Assembly (NCBI RefSeq): GCF_001613225.1
Contig: NZ_BDBY01000087.1
Coordinates: 1 to 49,490, forward strand
DNA: 49,490 nucleotides
Direction: 5' to 3'
Origin: Nocardia pseudovaccinii NBRC 100343
Lineage (GTDB): Bacteria > Actinomycetota > Actinomycetes > Mycobacteriales > Mycobacteriaceae
Both the position numbers and the translations under genes were made by a program. The notes beneath the pieces were generated by a model. That model saw nothing but the letters and a program-made list of their open reading frames with translations, ran no database searches and was not told where the DNA came from. Below are positions 16,279 to 26,683 of this stretch, in pieces (the first letter of the stretch is position 1; the number at the start of each line of letters is the position of its first letter).

Positions 16279-19200
16279 CTACGGGGCAAAAACGGCAAGC
16301 TTCGCGGTGAGGTCGGCTCCGATCTTTCCGATCCGCGGCTCGTCAACGATCTGGAGGTGGTCACCCGGAATATGTATAACCTCGAGGTTCGGAATGTATT
16401 CATCCCAACCGCCATTGGGTCGCCGATCCGCGAAACGCGGCTCCAGCTCGATCGCACCGTCGTGGTAGCGATCGGCGAGATAGAGCACGACGTCGCCCTC
16501 GTAGCGGGTGGGCCGCAGCTTCTGCAACGCGCGATTCTCGATCCACGAGGTGCGCTGATGTTCGAGCACACCGCCCGGAATCTTGGTTCCACTGATCTTG
16601 ACGAGATCGCTGATCATCTTGAACTGATCTTCGTCATCGGCCAGCGCCAGTTCTTCCAACTGCTCCTGCGGCAGTTCGCCTTCGACCCCATAGGTCTTCT
16701 TGGCGAACGCCTGGTAGCGCTGGATACGGCGAATCCGTTCCGCCGGGCTGTTGTCCTCCGACTCGGTCGGGATGGCCAGGTCGATCAGGCCGACCATGCG
16801 AACGTCGGCACCCTCGGCACGAAGGAGATGCGCGACCGCCAAGGCGAGCACCGCGCCGAGCGACCAGCCGTACAGCACGTACGGGCCGTCACCCTGGATC
16901 CGGCGCAACTGCGGCACGTACTGCTTGGCACGTTCCTCGATCTCGCCGTCGGCACGCTCGATGCCATACATCGGGGTGTCGGCGGGCAGTCGCTTCAGCA
17001 GCGGTTCGTACACCAACGTGTTGCCACCCGCAGGGTGAAAGACGAAGACCGGCACCGCATTCGAGCCCTCGGCGCGCGGGCGCAGCGTGCGAACGAACCC
17101 GTCCACATCGGCACCGCTGTCCTGCAGATTGCGCACGATATCGGAGAGCTGCTCGATGGTCTCGCAGTCGAGCACGTCGTCGACGGTGACCTCCGCCTTG
17201 ATCCGCTCGGTGAGTCGGGCCGCCAACTTCTCGGCGACCTCTTCCTCCAGGATCGGCAGGGTGTTGAAAATGCCACCCGCCGACTTACCGGTGACGATCG
17301 CCCAGGTGGCGAAGGTCAACCGCTCGGCGGCATCACGCGGCGGCACATCGTCCTCATCGGCACCGGCGGGCTGACCACCGAAGATCGCAGCGGCAGCCAC
17401 GGCCTCGGCCCCGCCCACCGCGGTGCTGTCCTCGGTATCCAGAGCGCGTTCGACCGCGGCTTCGTCGGCCTCGGCCGCAGCGGCCTGCTCGGAACTGGCC
17501 GGGGCAGGCGCGGCGGTACCAGCGACAGCACCGGTGATACCGGCGGCCGTCTCCGCCGCTGCGACGATCTTCTCAGCCTCCGCCTCCACCGAGGTGTTCT
17601 CGGCATCCAGCGAAACCTCTGCACCGGCAGCGGCATTCGCCACAACGGCCGCCGGGTCCTCACCCGCCGCGACCGCAGCGCGCGCCGCGGCGATGAATCC
17701 GCCGTCGACCGCGAGCTCCGCACCGGCCGCCTGCTTATCGGCGATCGCCTGCACCTCGTCGCGGTGCTCGATGGCATAGTGCAGCACCTTGCCGACCTCG
17801 TTCAGGTTGGCATCGCGCACGGCCTGGATCTGCAGCTGCGGAATATCGAATTCGTATTCCACCCGGTTCTTGATGCGCATGGCCATGAGCGAATCGAGGC
17901 CGAGCTCCATCAGCGGGATCTCCATCGGCAGATCCTCGACCGCATAACCCATGGACTCGGCGACGATCAGTGCCAGCCGCTCCTCCAGGGTCTGGGTGCC
18001 CGCCGGATCCCAACGCTCACCGAAGGTTTCGACGACCTCCAGATCGGCATCGCCGGTGGTCGCGACCTCGGTTCCCGGAACCGCAGCGGCGACAACGGGT
18101 TCGGGCAGCGGCGCACCCGAGACGACGACCGCCTCGAACAGCAGCTGGAAGCTCGCCCCCGCGCGCGCATGCACCTGCGCCGACGCACCACCCAGGTGCG
18201 GGATCAACGTGGTGGTCAGCGTTCCGGTGGTCGGCAGCACCGCGTGCGGGACCGACGCGCCCAACGAGACCTCGCTGAGTACCTGTGCCGCAGCGGTTTT
18301 CACCAGCACGGCGAGATCGGTGACGGCCGAGGCCTGCACCTCCCACACGTGCCTGCCGTCCGGCAGCGCGACACGCGCACCCGGCACGCGGGCATTGCCG
18401 CTGCCGCTCGCCATCTTCGCCTTCGGCCAGTACTGCTTGCGCAGGAATGCGGTGCGCGGAATGTCGGCGTAGCCGCCCGCGGGCAGCAGCGACGGCAGAT
18501 CGACGCGATGTCCGTGCACATAAAGCTGGGCCAGCGCGGAGATTACGCCCGCCGACTCGTCTTCCTTGCGCTTGAGCGTCGGGATCAGCTGCGCATCGTG
18601 CACACCGGCGGCGAAGGTCGTGCCCAGAACCTGCATCAGCGCAACGGAATTCGGCGCCAACTCCAGGAAGGTGGTGTGGCCGGTATCCACCGCGAGCTTC
18701 ACCGCATTGGTGAAGTACACCGAGTGGCGCATGTTCTTGACCCAGTAGGCCTCGTCGTGCACCGGATCACTGCCGGGCCGGTAAAACTCTTCCTTGTTGA
18801 CGGTCGAATACAGGCCCGCCGTCAACTTGGTCGGCTCGATACCGGCCAGTTCCGCCGCCAGCTCGCCGAGCAGCGGATCCATCTGCGAAGTGTGCCCGGC
18901 GCCGCGGGTCGCCAGCACGCGGGCGAATTTGCCCGCCTGCTCGACCTTGGCCACGATTGCCGCGACCTGGTCCTGCGGACCACCGATCACGGTATTGGTC
19001 GGCGCCGCGTACACCGCGCATTCGACATCCGGGTAGTCGACCAGCATCGACTCGACATCGGCGGCACTCAGCTCGACCAGCGCCATATTGCGCACATCGT
19101 CATCGGTGATCATCGCCTCGCCCTCGCCCATCAGGCGCGAGCGGGCGCAGATCACGCGCACCGCATCCTCGAGCACGAGACCACCGGAAATGTAGGCCCC

Positions 19201-21621
19201 GGCCACCTCACCCATCGAATGACCGACCACCGCATCGGGTTGCGCGCCGTGCGCGCGCAGCAGTGCGGCCAGACCGACCTGAATGGTGAAGATGCCGACC
19301 TGCGAGGTACCGACGTTGTAATCCTGAGCGTCGTCCAGGATCATCTCGCGCACCGAATACCCGGCCTCGTCCTGCACCAGCTCGTCGACCTCGTCGACGG
19401 CCTTGCGGAAGATCGAATTCTCCAGGTAGAGCTGCTTACCCATCTTGCGGTGCTGCGCGCCGAATCCGGCGAGCACCCAGACCGGGCCGTTGGCGGCGGG
19501 GGCGTCCGCGGTGAACACACCGGGCCCCGGCTTACCCGCCGCGATGGCGCGCAGACCGGCGACGGCCTCTTCGTGCGTCTTGGCCAGCACCACGCCGCGC
19601 GAACGCGCGTGACTGCGCTTGGCCGTGGAGCGGGCCACGTCCGCAAGCGGAACATCGCGGCCCGCATCGGATTCCAGCCAGTCGGCCAGATCAGTGGCGG
19701 CCCGTCGACGCCGCGACGGCAGGTAGGCCGAAACGGCGATGATCACCGGCAGCGGCTCATCCCGCTCGGTGGACCATTCCGCCTCGGGCACAACGGCTTC
19801 CGCGGCCTCGACGATCTCGGTGGCTTCCTCGATCACGTCGGTCGACTCTTCGTCGACATCCGCGGCCACCGGCTCGGCAACTACCGGCGTCGCGGCGGGC
19901 ACATATTCCTGCAGGACGAGGTGCGCGTTGGTACCACCGAAACCGAAGCCGGAAACGCCGACCGTCGCGGTGCCGCTGTAGCGCGGGAACTCCGTCGGCT
20001 CGGCGACAACCCGCAGATGCGCCTGGTCGAACGGGATATACGGATTCGGGCCCGCGAAATTGATGCTCGGCGGCAGCACATTGTGCTGGAACGCCATGAT
20101 CACCTTGGTCAGGCTGGCGGCACCCGCGCCGGACTCCAGGTGGCCGAAGTTGGACTTGGCCGAACCGAGCAGCGCGGGCTTATCGTCCGCACGTCCGCGG
20201 CCGACCACCCGGCCGAGTGCATCGGCCTCGATCGGATCACCCAGCAGGGTGCCGGTGCCGTGCGCCTCGATGTAGTCCACCGTCGAGGGGGCTATACCCG
20301 CATCGCGGTAGGCCCGGCGCAGCACCTCGGCCTGCGCATCCGGGTTCGGCGCGAGCAGACCGTTGGATCGGCCGTCGTTGTTGACCGCGGAACCCTTGAT
20401 CACCGCGTAGATCTTGTCGCCGTCACGCTCGGCGTCGGCGAGCCGCTTGAGCACGACCAGACCGCCGCCCTCGGAGCGGACCATACCGTCGGCATCGGAG
20501 GAGAACGCCTTGATCCGACCGTTCTTGGCGACGGCGCCATTGCGGTCGAAGCCGAGCGTCGCCATCGGCGAGAGCAGCATGTTCACGCCACCGGCCAGCG
20601 CCAGATTCGAATCGCCGTCGCGCAGCGAGCGCACCGCCTGGTGCACCGCGACCATGGTGGACGAGCAGGCGGTATCGATCGCGACCGAGGGGCCGCGGAA
20701 GTCGAAGAAGTAGGACACCCGATTGGGGATGATGCTGGAGACGCTGCCCATGATGGCGTAAGCCTGAGCCGAGGCAGGCACGTCCGGATCCGGATCACCG
20801 AGGCCGAGCGCGGCGATCAGCTGGAATTCATTGCTGGACGAGCCGATGAAGACACCGACCGGTTCACCCTTGAGCTCACTGGCCGGAATTCGGGCGTGCT
20901 CCAACGCTTCCCAGGTCAGCTCCATCGCCAGGCGCTGCTGCGGGTCGACCCGCTCGACCTCGACCGGCGACATCGCGAAGAACTCCGCGTCGAAGCCCTT
21001 GACGACCTCCTGATCGAGGTAGCCACCCAGCGTATTACCCTCGGCGACCGCCTCTGCGACCGCGGGTTCGCTGGTGAACTCGTCCCACCGGCCCTCGGGA
21101 CGCTCCCGGATCGCGTCACCGCGGTTGATCAGGAATTCCCAGGTCGACTCGGGGGTATCGCCCGCGCCAGGCAGCCGGGTGGACAGGCCGACGATCGCGA
21201 TATCGTGCGCCTCGCCCGGCTGATAACCGGCGGTGTAGAACGAATCGTCGGCGGATTCCTGCGGCAACTCCGGCTCACCGTTGACCACGACCTCGGCCAG
21301 CGACGCGATGGTCGGATGCTGATAGACGATCGTCGCCGTCAGCACCACACCGGTCAGCTCTTCGATATCACCGCCGAGTGCGATGGCATCGCGTGAGGCC
21401 AGTCCGAACTCCTCCATCGGCCGATCCACCGTGATCTGCTCGATCGATTGACCGGTCGCGTCGGCGACCCAGCGTCGCAGCCACTCCCGCAGCTCCGCGA
21501 CGGAAATATCGGTCCGCGGGGCGGATTGCGAAACGTCCCCGGCGCCAGTGGGATCGATCGCGTCCGCATCGGCGAGCACGATCTCGGTCGTCTGGTCGGG
21601 CGTGCCCTCGTTGTCAGCCAT
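16279..21621 (-). CDS. pks13: Polyketide synthase Pks13, mycolic acid condensase
   Basis: 1780-residue multidomain enzyme that joins a meromycoloyl chain (from FadD32) with a carboxyacyl chain (from AccD4 complex) to give the alpha-alkyl beta-ketoacyl precursor of mycolates. Domains in order: N-terminal ACP with phosphopantetheine serine S76 in FGLASRDA; ketosynthase with C319 (DTACSS), H454 (EAHGTGT) and H494 (NFGH); acyltransferase with S802 (GHSMGE); an Ala/Glu-rich linker; C-terminal ACP with S1244 (LGLDSLMAM); and a thioesterase with S1587 (YGWSLGAV). There are no reductive domains, as expected. An Ala/Glu-rich stretch between the second ACP and the thioesterase (about 1310-1420) is low-complexity linker. 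All catalytic residues look intact. Confidence 0.96.
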   Translation of the reverse strand: MADNEGTPDQTTEIVLADADAIDPTGAGDVSQSAPRTDISVAELREWLRRWVADATGQSIEQITVDRPMEEFGLASRDAIALGGDIEELTGVVLTATIVYQHPTIASLAEVVVNGEPELPQESADDSFYTAGYQPGEAHDIAIVGLSTRLPGAGDTPESTWEFLINRGDAIRERPEGRWDEFTSEPAVAEAVAEGNTLGGYLDQEVVKGFDAEFFAMSPVEVERVDPQQRLAMELTWEALEHARIPASELKGEPVGVFIGSSSNEFQLIAALGLGDPDPDVPASAQAYAIMGSVSSIIPNRVSYFFDFRGPSVAIDTACSSTMVAVHQAVRSLRDGDSNLALAGGVNMLLSPMATLGFDRNGAVAKNGRIKAFSSDADGMVRSEGGGLVVLKRLADAERDGDKIYAVIKGSAVNNDGRSNGLLAPNPDAQAEVLRRAYRDAGIAPSTVDYIEAHGTGTLLGDPIEADALGRVVGRGRADDKPALLGSAKSNFGHLESGAGAASLTKVIMAFQHNVLPPSINFAGPNPYIPFDQAHLRVVAEPTEFPRYSGTATVGVSGFGFGGTNAHLVLQEYVPAATPVVAEPVAADVDEESTDVIEEATEIVEAAEAVVPEAEWSTERDEPLPVIIAVSAYLPSRRRRAATDLADWLESDAGRDVPLADVARSTAKRSHARSRGVVLAKTHEEAVAGLRAIAAGKPGPGVFTADAPAANGPVWVLAGFGAQHRKMGKQLYLENSIFRKAVDEVDELVQDEAGYSVREMILDDAQDYNVGTSQVGIFTIQVGLAALLRAHGAQPDAVVGHSMGEVAGAYISGGLVLEDAVRVICARSRLMGEGEAMITDDDVRNMALVELSAADVESMLVDYPDVECAVYAAPTNTVIGGPQDQVAAIVAKVEQAGKFARVLATRGAGHTSQMDPLLGELAAELAGIEPTKLTAGLYSTVNKEEFYRPGSDPVHDEAYWVKNMRHSVYFTNAVKLAVDTGHTTFLELAPNSVALMQVLGTTFAAGVHDAQLIPTLKRKEDESAGVISALAQLYVHGHRVDLPSLLPAGGYADIPRTAFLRKQYWPKAKMASGSGNARVPGARVALPDGRHVWEVQASAVTDLAVLVKTAAAQVLSEVSLGASVPHAVLPTTGTLTTTLIPHLGGASAQVHARAGASFQLLFEAVVVSGAPLPEPVVAAAVPGTEVATTGDADLEVVETFGERWDPAGTQTLEERLALIVAESMGYAVEDLPMEIPLMELGLDSLMAMRIKNRVEYEFDIPQLQIQAVRDANLNEVGKVLHYAIEHRDEVQAIADKQAAGAELAVDGGFIAAARAAVAAGEDPAAVVANAAAGAEVSLDAENTSVEAEAEKIVAAAETAAGITGAVAGTAAPAPASSEQAAAAEADEAAVERALDTEDSTAVGGAEAVAAAAIFGGQPAGADEDDVPPRDAAERLTFATWAIVTGKSAGGIFNTLPILEEEVAEKLAARLTERIKAEVTVDDVLDCETIEQLSDIVRNLQDSGADVDGFVRTLRPRAEGSNAVPVFVFHPAGGNTLVYEPLLKRLPADTPMYGIERADGEIEERAKQYVPQLRRIQGDGPYVLYGWSLGAVLALAVAHLLRAEGADVRMVGLIDLAIPTESEDNSPAERIRRIQRYQAFAKKTYGVEGELPQEQLEELALADDEDQFKMISDLVKISGTKIPGGVLEHQRTSWIENRALQKLRPTRYEGDVVLYLADRYHDGAIELEPRFADRRPNGGWDEYIPNLEVIHIPGDHLQIVDEPRIGKIGADLTAKLAVFAP

Positions 21622-21660
21622 CAGTTCCTCAAGCTACCTGTCTGCGTACCGGGCGCGCCG

Positions 21661-21704
21661 CGAATCGACGCCTGACGTGGGAAGCCACGCCAGCGTCGAT
21701 ATTC
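21661..21704 (-). promoter_or_regulatory. Stem-loop in the fadD32-pks13 gap
   Basis: The 105-base gap between fadD32 and pks13 holds an imperfect stem of about 16 bp: ATCGACGCCTGACGTGG pairs with CCACGCCAGCGTCGAT across a GAAG loop, extended by CGAA/TTCG. No T run follows, so it could be an attenuator, a processing site or a weak internal terminator setting the fadD32 to pks13 ratio. Confidence 0.5.
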
Positions 21705-21726
21705 GGGTCGAGCCACCCTCGGGCAA

Positions 21727-23643
21727 TTACTCTTCCGGTGCATCGGGGAAGGCCTGCTGGGTGTAACCACCCCGCAGCGTTCCCTCCAGATAAGCAGTCT
21801 TGCAGGCGCGTCGAGCGATCTTGCCGCTGGAGGTCCGTGGAATCGACCCCGCGGGAACCAAGAGCACGTCGCGCACGGTCACACCGTGACGCTGGGATAC
21901 CGCCGCGCGGACCGCGTCGGCGATGGGCAGCGGGTCGGCCTTGCCCGCGCCGGGTCCGCGCTCGCCCACGATGACGAGCTGCTCGGAGGCATCGTCGGCA
22001 TCGAAGCTCAGGCCGGAATGGCTGCCCTGTTCGAACACCTCGGCGGGCAGCTGGTTCGCGGGCACCGAGAACGCGGCGACGAAACCGGGCCGCAGCGCCT
22101 TCGATGCCTCCTGCGCGGAGAACTCGAGGTCCTGCGGGTAGTGGTTACGGCCGTCGACGATCACGAGGTCCTTCACCCGCCCCGTGATGTACAGCTCGCC
22201 CTCGAAGTACACGCCGTAGTCGCCGGTGCGCATCCAGTTGGCGTCGGCCGTGGTGCCGTCGGTGTGGCTGCCTTCGGTGAGCCGATGCGCGACCTTGTTG
22301 TGGAAAGTCGCCGCGGTCTCGTCCGGACGACCCCAGTAGCCGATGCCCATATTGTTGCCGTGCAGCCAGATCTCACCGACCTGACCGTCGGCCAGCTCGT
22401 GCCCGCCGCCGTCGGAATCGACGGTCTCCGGATCGACGATGGCCGCCCACTGCGACAGCGCGACATAACCGCAGGAGACCTGGGCGATGGCGTTCTCGGC
22501 GCCCTGCTCGATCTTGACCATGCGACCGGCGTTGAGCTCGTTGCGGTCGACGTAGACGACCTTCGCCTCGTCCTCGGCCTTGGTCGCGGAGACGAACAGG
22601 GTCGCCTCGGCCATGCCGTAGCAGGGCTTGATCGCGGTCTTGGGCAGGCCGTACGGGGCGAACGCGTCGTTGAACTTCTTCATCGACGAGGTGGTCACCG
22701 GTTCACTGCCGTTGATCAGGCCGATCACATTCGACAGGTCCAGCGATTCGCCGTTCTTCGGCAGGCCACGCGCGGCGGCGTGCTCGAAGGCGAAGTTCGG
22801 TGCGGCGGCGAAGGTTCCGGCGCCGTCGTTGTGGGCGGCCAATTCCTTGATCCAGCGGTACGGGCGGCGCACGAACGCACTCGGCGACATGATGGTGATG
22901 TACTTGCCGCCCACCGCGGGCAGGATCACCGTCAGCAGGCCCATATCGTGGAACAGCGGCAGCCAGGTGACACCGCGCGAGTTCCAGTCCAGGTTGATCG
23001 CGTCGACCATCTGCAGCAGGTTGGTGCCGACCGCCCGATGGGTGATCTCGACACCGGCCGGGACGCGCGTGGAGCCCGAGGTGTACTGCAGGTAGGCGAT
23101 GTCGTCGACGGCGACATCGGGACGCACCCAGCTCTCGCCGACGGCGTCCGGAATCGCGTCGACCGCGATGATGCGCGGACGCTGGGCGGCGGGCAGCGAG
23201 CGGAAGAACTGGCGCACACCGGCCGCGGAGGAGCTCGCGGTCAGAATGGCCGAGGGTTCACAGTCGCCGAGCACCGCGTGCAGGCGGTCGGTGTGGCCCG
23301 GCTCGTCCGGGTCGAACAGCGGCACCGAGATGGTGCCCGCGTAGATCGCGGCGAAGAAGGAGATCACGTAATCCAGGCCCTGCGGGGCCAGGATCGCGAC
23401 CCGGTCACCCGGGTTGGTCACCTGCTGCAGTCGAGCGGCCACCGCGCGCAGCCGAATACCGAACTCACGCCACGTCAGCTCCTGCGCCTCACCGTCACGC
23501 TCGCGCGAATAATCGATGTAGCGGTACGCGAGGGTGTTCGCGTCGTTGCGGGTGTGCTTCTCGACGTGGTCCACCAGGGTGTGATCATCGGGAATACGGA
23601 TGTTCCCGGTCTCATCCAGGTAATCGTCGAAAGTCTCTTCCAT
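21727..23643 (-). CDS. fadD32: Long-chain fatty-acyl-AMP ligase FadD32
   Basis: 638-residue fatty-acyl-AMP ligase that activates meromycolic acid with ATP and loads it on the N-terminal ACP of Pks13. ANL-superfamily motifs visible: [20 protein letters not shown] (P-loop-like), [50 protein letters not shown], and the C-terminal lysine in [12 protein letters not shown]. The start is ATG 23643 ([20 protein letters not shown]) with GGAGGAG upstream; length agrees with the 637-residue M. tuberculosis enzyme. First gene of the condensation operon, with pks13 following. Confidence 0.95.
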   Translation of the reverse strand: MEETFDDYLDETGNIRIPDDHTLVDHVEKHTRNDANTLAYRYIDYSRERDGEAQELTWREFGIRLRAVAARLQQVTNPGDRVAILAPQGLDYVISFFAAIYAGTISVPLFDPDEPGHTDRLHAVLGDCEPSAILTASSSAAGVRQFFRSLPAAQRPRIIAVDAIPDAVGESWVRPDVAVDDIAYLQYTSGSTRVPAGVEITHRAVGTNLLQMVDAINLDWNSRGVTWLPLFHDMGLLTVILPAVGGKYITIMSPSAFVRRPYRWIKELAAHNDGAGTFAAAPNFAFEHAAARGLPKNGESLDLSNVIGLINGSEPVTTSSMKKFNDAFAPYGLPKTAIKPCYGMAEATLFVSATKAEDEAKVVYVDRNELNAGRMVKIEQGAENAIAQVSCGYVALSQWAAIVDPETVDSDGGGHELADGQVGEIWLHGNNMGIGYWGRPDETAATFHNKVAHRLTEGSHTDGTTADANWMRTGDYGVYFEGELYITGRVKDLVIVDGRNHYPQDLEFSAQEASKALRPGFVAAFSVPANQLPAEVFEQGSHSGLSFDADDASEQLVIVGERGPGAGKADPLPIADAVRAAVSQRHGVTVRDVLLVPAGSIPRTSSGKIARRACKTAYLEGTLRGGYTQQAFPDAPEE

Positions 23644-23765
23644 TCCTTCATCTCCTCCGAGGCACACGCAGCAAGACGGCGACAACGCCGCTGTTACCTG
23701 TGAGGCCCCGACTCGCTATCGCCCGCGGGTGCTCTACATGCGAGAGCCAGCCTGCAGATTTTATT

Positions 23766-23786
23766 GCGGTCTGCGCGGTAGACCGC
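23766..23786 (-). terminator. Hairpin between LLM oxidoreductase and fadD32
   Basis: GCGGTCT / AGACCGC 7-bp stem with a seven-base loop in the 192-base gap. Reading on the minus strand it follows the LLM oxidoreductase stop and is trailed by AATAAAAT. It could terminate that gene or lie in the fadD32 promoter region; the sequence does not decide. Confidence 0.4.
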
Positions 23787-23835
23787 TATCGGCTAGATGT
23801 TCTCAAACCAGAGTCATGTTACAGAGAAGACCGGG

Positions 23836-24876
23836 TCACTCCCCCCGCAGCAGCGGAATAATCGGCGCGAACGCGTCCATCTGGGTTGGGAACACGCCGA
23901 CATAGGACATCGATGTGAGTTGCCGCACCTGACGGATCTGTTCGGCGATCTCCTCGAATGTGCCGATCGCCACATACGGCGAGGCGAGGATTTCCTCGAC
24001 CGACAGTTTTACGTCGACCTCGAGGTCGGGGTGCAGTCCGCGCTCGATCGCGGACAGCGCCATCTCGGCGGTCTTCTCCCGATCGTCGGTGATGACGATC
24101 GCGGTAATGGCCCAGTTCAGCTCGATATCGGCGAAACGCGGACCCGCGACTTCCTTGATCAGGTTCACCTTCTCGATGGTCTTCTCCAAGGTGATGCCGG
24201 ACAACAGGCCCTTGCCGTTCTTGGTGGTGACCGGAACGACCGAAACGATGTCGGCGTGCTTGGCGGCCAGGCTCAGCATCTTCGGACCGCCACCGCCGGT
24301 GCAGATGGGCGGGCGCGGACCCTGCCGTGGCCGTGGCGTGCCCTTGATGCCGTTCACCTGGTAGTACTTGCCCTCGAAGGTGCATTCCTGGCCACGCAGC
24401 AGCACATCGAGGATGGTCAGGGTCTCGTCCAGCTTGGCGAGGCGCACGCCCGGCGATTCGTACGGCAGACCCGCGGCGACGAATTCGTCCTGCTTCCAGC
24501 CCGCGCCGATGCCGACCTCGAGGCGGCCCTTGGACAGCACATCGATGGTGGCGAGGTCCTTGGCCAGTACCACCGGATGCCGGAAACCGTTGGCCAGCAC
24601 CGAGGTTCCCAGCCGGATCCGCTCGGTGGCCTGGGTCAGCGCGCCGAGTGCGGCGATCGGGCCGATCTGGTCACCCAGGTGGTCCGGCACGACGAAGGTG
24701 TCGAAGCCGTACTCCTCGGCCGTCTGCGCGGTCTGGACGAACTTCCTGGCCCCGCCCTCTTGCTTATTTCCCTCGCCCGCGGCCGCGAAGCGGAAGGGCC
24801 GCAGCGGAGTACCCAGCGCGGTCAACTCAGCATCCGCTTCACGGCTCGCCGTGGTGGCCGGTGCGGCTTCTGTCAT
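23836..24876 (-). CDS. LLM-class F420-dependent oxidoreductase
   Basis: 346 residues of the luciferase-like monooxygenase superfamily, probably F420-dependent. It shows the TIM-barrel pattern of the actinobacterial TIGR03621-like group: AQTAEEYGFDTFVVPDHLGD, ATERIRLGTSVLANGFRHPV, LAKDLATIDVLSKGRLEVGI, GAGWKQDEFVAAGLPYESPG, PPICTGGGGPKMLSLAAKHA. The start is ATG 24876; AGGAGC lies 10 bases before it. It is on the same strand as the mycolate operon and directly upstream of it. M. tuberculosis has no such gene between fadD32 and the culp6 homologue. Substrate unknown; a role in lipid or redox metabolism would be guesswork. Confidence 0.82.
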   Translation of the reverse strand: MTEAAPATTASREADAELTALGTPLRPFRFAAAGEGNKQEGGARKFVQTAQTAEEYGFDTFVVPDHLGDQIGPIAALGALTQATERIRLGTSVLANGFRHPVVLAKDLATIDVLSKGRLEVGIGAGWKQDEFVAAGLPYESPGVRLAKLDETLTILDVLLRGQECTFEGKYYQVNGIKGTPRPRQGPRPPICTGGGGPKMLSLAAKHADIVSVVPVTTKNGKGLLSGITLEKTIEKVNLIKEVAGPRFADIELNWAITAIVITDDREKTAEMALSAIERGLHPDLEVDVKLSVEEILASPYVAIGTFEEIAEQIRQVRQLTSMSYVGVFPTQMDAFAPIIPLLRGE

Positions 24877-25064
24877 GAACTCATGCTCCTGGCTGTAAGG
24901 AAATGTGGGCGCGACGCCGGGGCGCATCGTGCCCACGCTTCTGGGGGCTCGAGGGCCGGCGTCGCGATCATCAGGCGCACTTTACAGCGTGCGACGCGAC
25001 TCCAGTGCGGTTGTCGCGGTCCGCCCGCTCGAACACAGGTTGTGACCGCGTCCGCTGTGCGATC

Positions 25065-26054
25065 TCACGAATGCGCCGGGTGTGGTGCGCCTTCTATCAA
25101 ACCGTTGGCCCAGTTCACCGTCCACTGTGTCGCAGTGGTCCCATCGCCGTCCACCACGTAGCCGTTGTAGAGGCTGTGCACCGGGTTACCGACCGCGCGG
25201 ACCAGGGTCAGCACGCTGCCGACGATGTTCAGGGGACTCAACGCATCGCGCGGCGAATCGCAGATCATGTCGCCGGGCGCGCAGATGGTGTAGGTGCGAT
25301 CGGCGAGCGAGCCGAACCCACCCGAACGTGCACCGGTCATCGTGATGCCGGGCACCTTCAATCCGTTGAGCGAGACCTCGGCGCCGACTCCGGCGGGCGC
25401 GGTGCCGATCTGGATGGCCTGGCCCGGTCCGTTGTCACCGGTGCGGCGGCCGTCGGCGATCAGCATGACACCGAGCACCTTGTCCGCGGGTACCGGTCCC
25501 TTGCCCGCGCCGATCTGGTTGGCGATATCGCCCGCGATCACCGCGCCCTGGGAGAACCCGGCGACCACATAGTTGGTCAGCGGACAGTCGCGATACCGAT
25601 TCGCCATCGCGTCCTGCGTGCGCTGCCAGCCCTCGGAACGGCTGTTGTTGTACGACTGCTGGCCGTCCGGCGGAATCGCGATCGGATTGGAGAACTGCGC
25701 GACGTACGGAACGGTGTAGACATCGAGGCGTCCCTCCGGGAACTGCTGCGATACCGGCCCGGAGACGTTGAGCATCAACGAGATCGGATTGGCCGTCGGA
25801 TTGTGCGGATCGTCGTTGCTGTTCGATTCCCAGGTACCGGGTATCGAAATCATCTGCACGTCGGGACACCAGGCCGGCTGGGAGGTCGGCGGTGTCGGCG
25901 GCGGCTTCGGACCGGGCTTCGGCTTGCGCAGCGGTCCGGCGAGCACGAACCACAGCAGCAGCGCGATGACGACGACGAGCACTACCAAACCGATGAAGAG
26001 CAGGCACCCCGCCGGTTTTCGGGACCGGCGGGAGGCCGAACTGCGCACACTCAC
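25065..26054 (-). CDS. Cutinase-family lipolytic enzyme, Culp6 (Rv3802c)-like
   Basis: 329-residue alpha/beta-hydrolase of the cutinase-like family with an N-terminal membrane anchor (about residues 17-40), a Pro/Lys-rich linker, and an extracytoplasmic domain. The nucleophile is S168 in VAGFSQGAVIAG; the Asp (CAPGDMICDSP) and His (NPVHSLYNGY) complete the triad. Rv3802c, the syntenic mycobacterial enzyme next to fadD32, is a phospholipase/thioesterase linked to mycolate homeostasis and is considered essential there. GTG start; its first codons overlap the lipoprotein stop by four bases (GTGA), so translation is coupled. Confidence 0.82.
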   Translation of the reverse strand: MSVRSSASRRSRKPAGCLLFIGLVVLVVVIALLLWFVLAGPLRKPKPGPKPPPTPPTSQPAWCPDVQMISIPGTWESNSNDDPHNPTANPISLMLNVSGPVSQQFPEGRLDVYTVPYVAQFSNPIAIPPDGQQSYNNSRSEGWQRTQDAMANRYRDCPLTNYVVAGFSQGAVIAGDIANQIGAGKGPVPADKVLGVMLIADGRRTGDNGPGQAIQIGTAPAGVGAEVSLNGLKVPGITMTGARSGGFGSLADRTYTICAPGDMICDSPRDALSPLNIVGSVLTLVRAVGNPVHSLYNGYVVDGDGTTATQWTVNWANGLIEGAPHPAHS

Positions 26055-26581
26055 TGGCAGTACGTCGACTTAGCCGTATCGATGTAGATCTTTCCGGCCT
26101 GCTCCACCGGCATCTTCGCCGGATCGAAGGACGGATCCGATCCGGCCATCGCGGTGGCGAAGGTCATCAGATCCTGATCGGAGGCATTCGCCGCGACGCC
26201 CTGGCAGACGTAGGTGCCGATGCTCAGCGCGATATCCGGGCTGGAGGGGGTGATGCCCGCGGCCTTGAGCGCGTCGAGGAACTTCTTGTCCTTGTCGGTG
26301 AGCTTCGACGTGTCACCAGGTGCGGCATTGGTCGGCACGGGCTGGGGGCGCTCCGGCGTCGCCGTATCCGCGGGCGTCTCGGGGGTCTGCGACGGCTGAC
26401 CGGTGGCACCGGCGCTGGTCGGGGCAGGGGTCGAGGCGGAGGTCGTTGCCGCCGCCGTCGTGGTGTGGGACATCGTCGGCGTGCTCGACACAGTCGAATC
26501 GTTATTGCCACAGGCGGCGAGCAAGCCGGTAGCGGCGATCCCCACGACTACGCCGATAACCTTTCCGCGGGTCCGATGCAT
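26051..26581 (-). CDS. DUF732-domain lipoprotein
   Basis: 176 residues. The signal peptide ends in a lipobox, GLLAAC (Cys at about 24), so the protein is a predicted lipoprotein of the outer face of the plasma membrane. A long Thr/Ser/Pro/Ala spacer follows, then a DUF732 domain (DKKFLDALKAAGITPSSPDI, GTYVCQGVAANASDQDL) with the family's paired cysteines (TYVCQG and the final TYCQ). DUF732 proteins are small secreted actinobacterial proteins of unknown function. It is upstream of, and overlaps, the Culp6-like gene, suggesting a partner or regulator of that enzyme (inference). Confidence 0.8.
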   Translation of the reverse strand: MHRTRGKVIGVVVGIAATGLLAACGNNDSTVSSTPTMSHTTTAAATTSASTPAPTSAGATGQPSQTPETPADTATPERPQPVPTNAAPGDTSKLTDKDKKFLDALKAAGITPSSPDIALSIGTYVCQGVAANASDQDLMTFATAMAGSDPSFDPAKMPVEQAGKIYIDTAKSTYCQ

Positions 26582-26683
26582 GAATTCGTGTCCTCGATCT
26601 GTTCGCTAAGGGGACGGGTCGCCACCCAGGCTAGAGGAAAGCCGAGCATAGGTGCAGGCGGTCGGCAAACAGACCGGTTGGAA

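Noticed and set aside
16033..21396. A 1787-codon open frame antisense to pks13
   Set aside because: It is rich in Arg, Gly, His and Asp with no domain pattern, and lies wholly opposite a gene with every catalytic residue intact. High-GC codon use creates such mirror frames.
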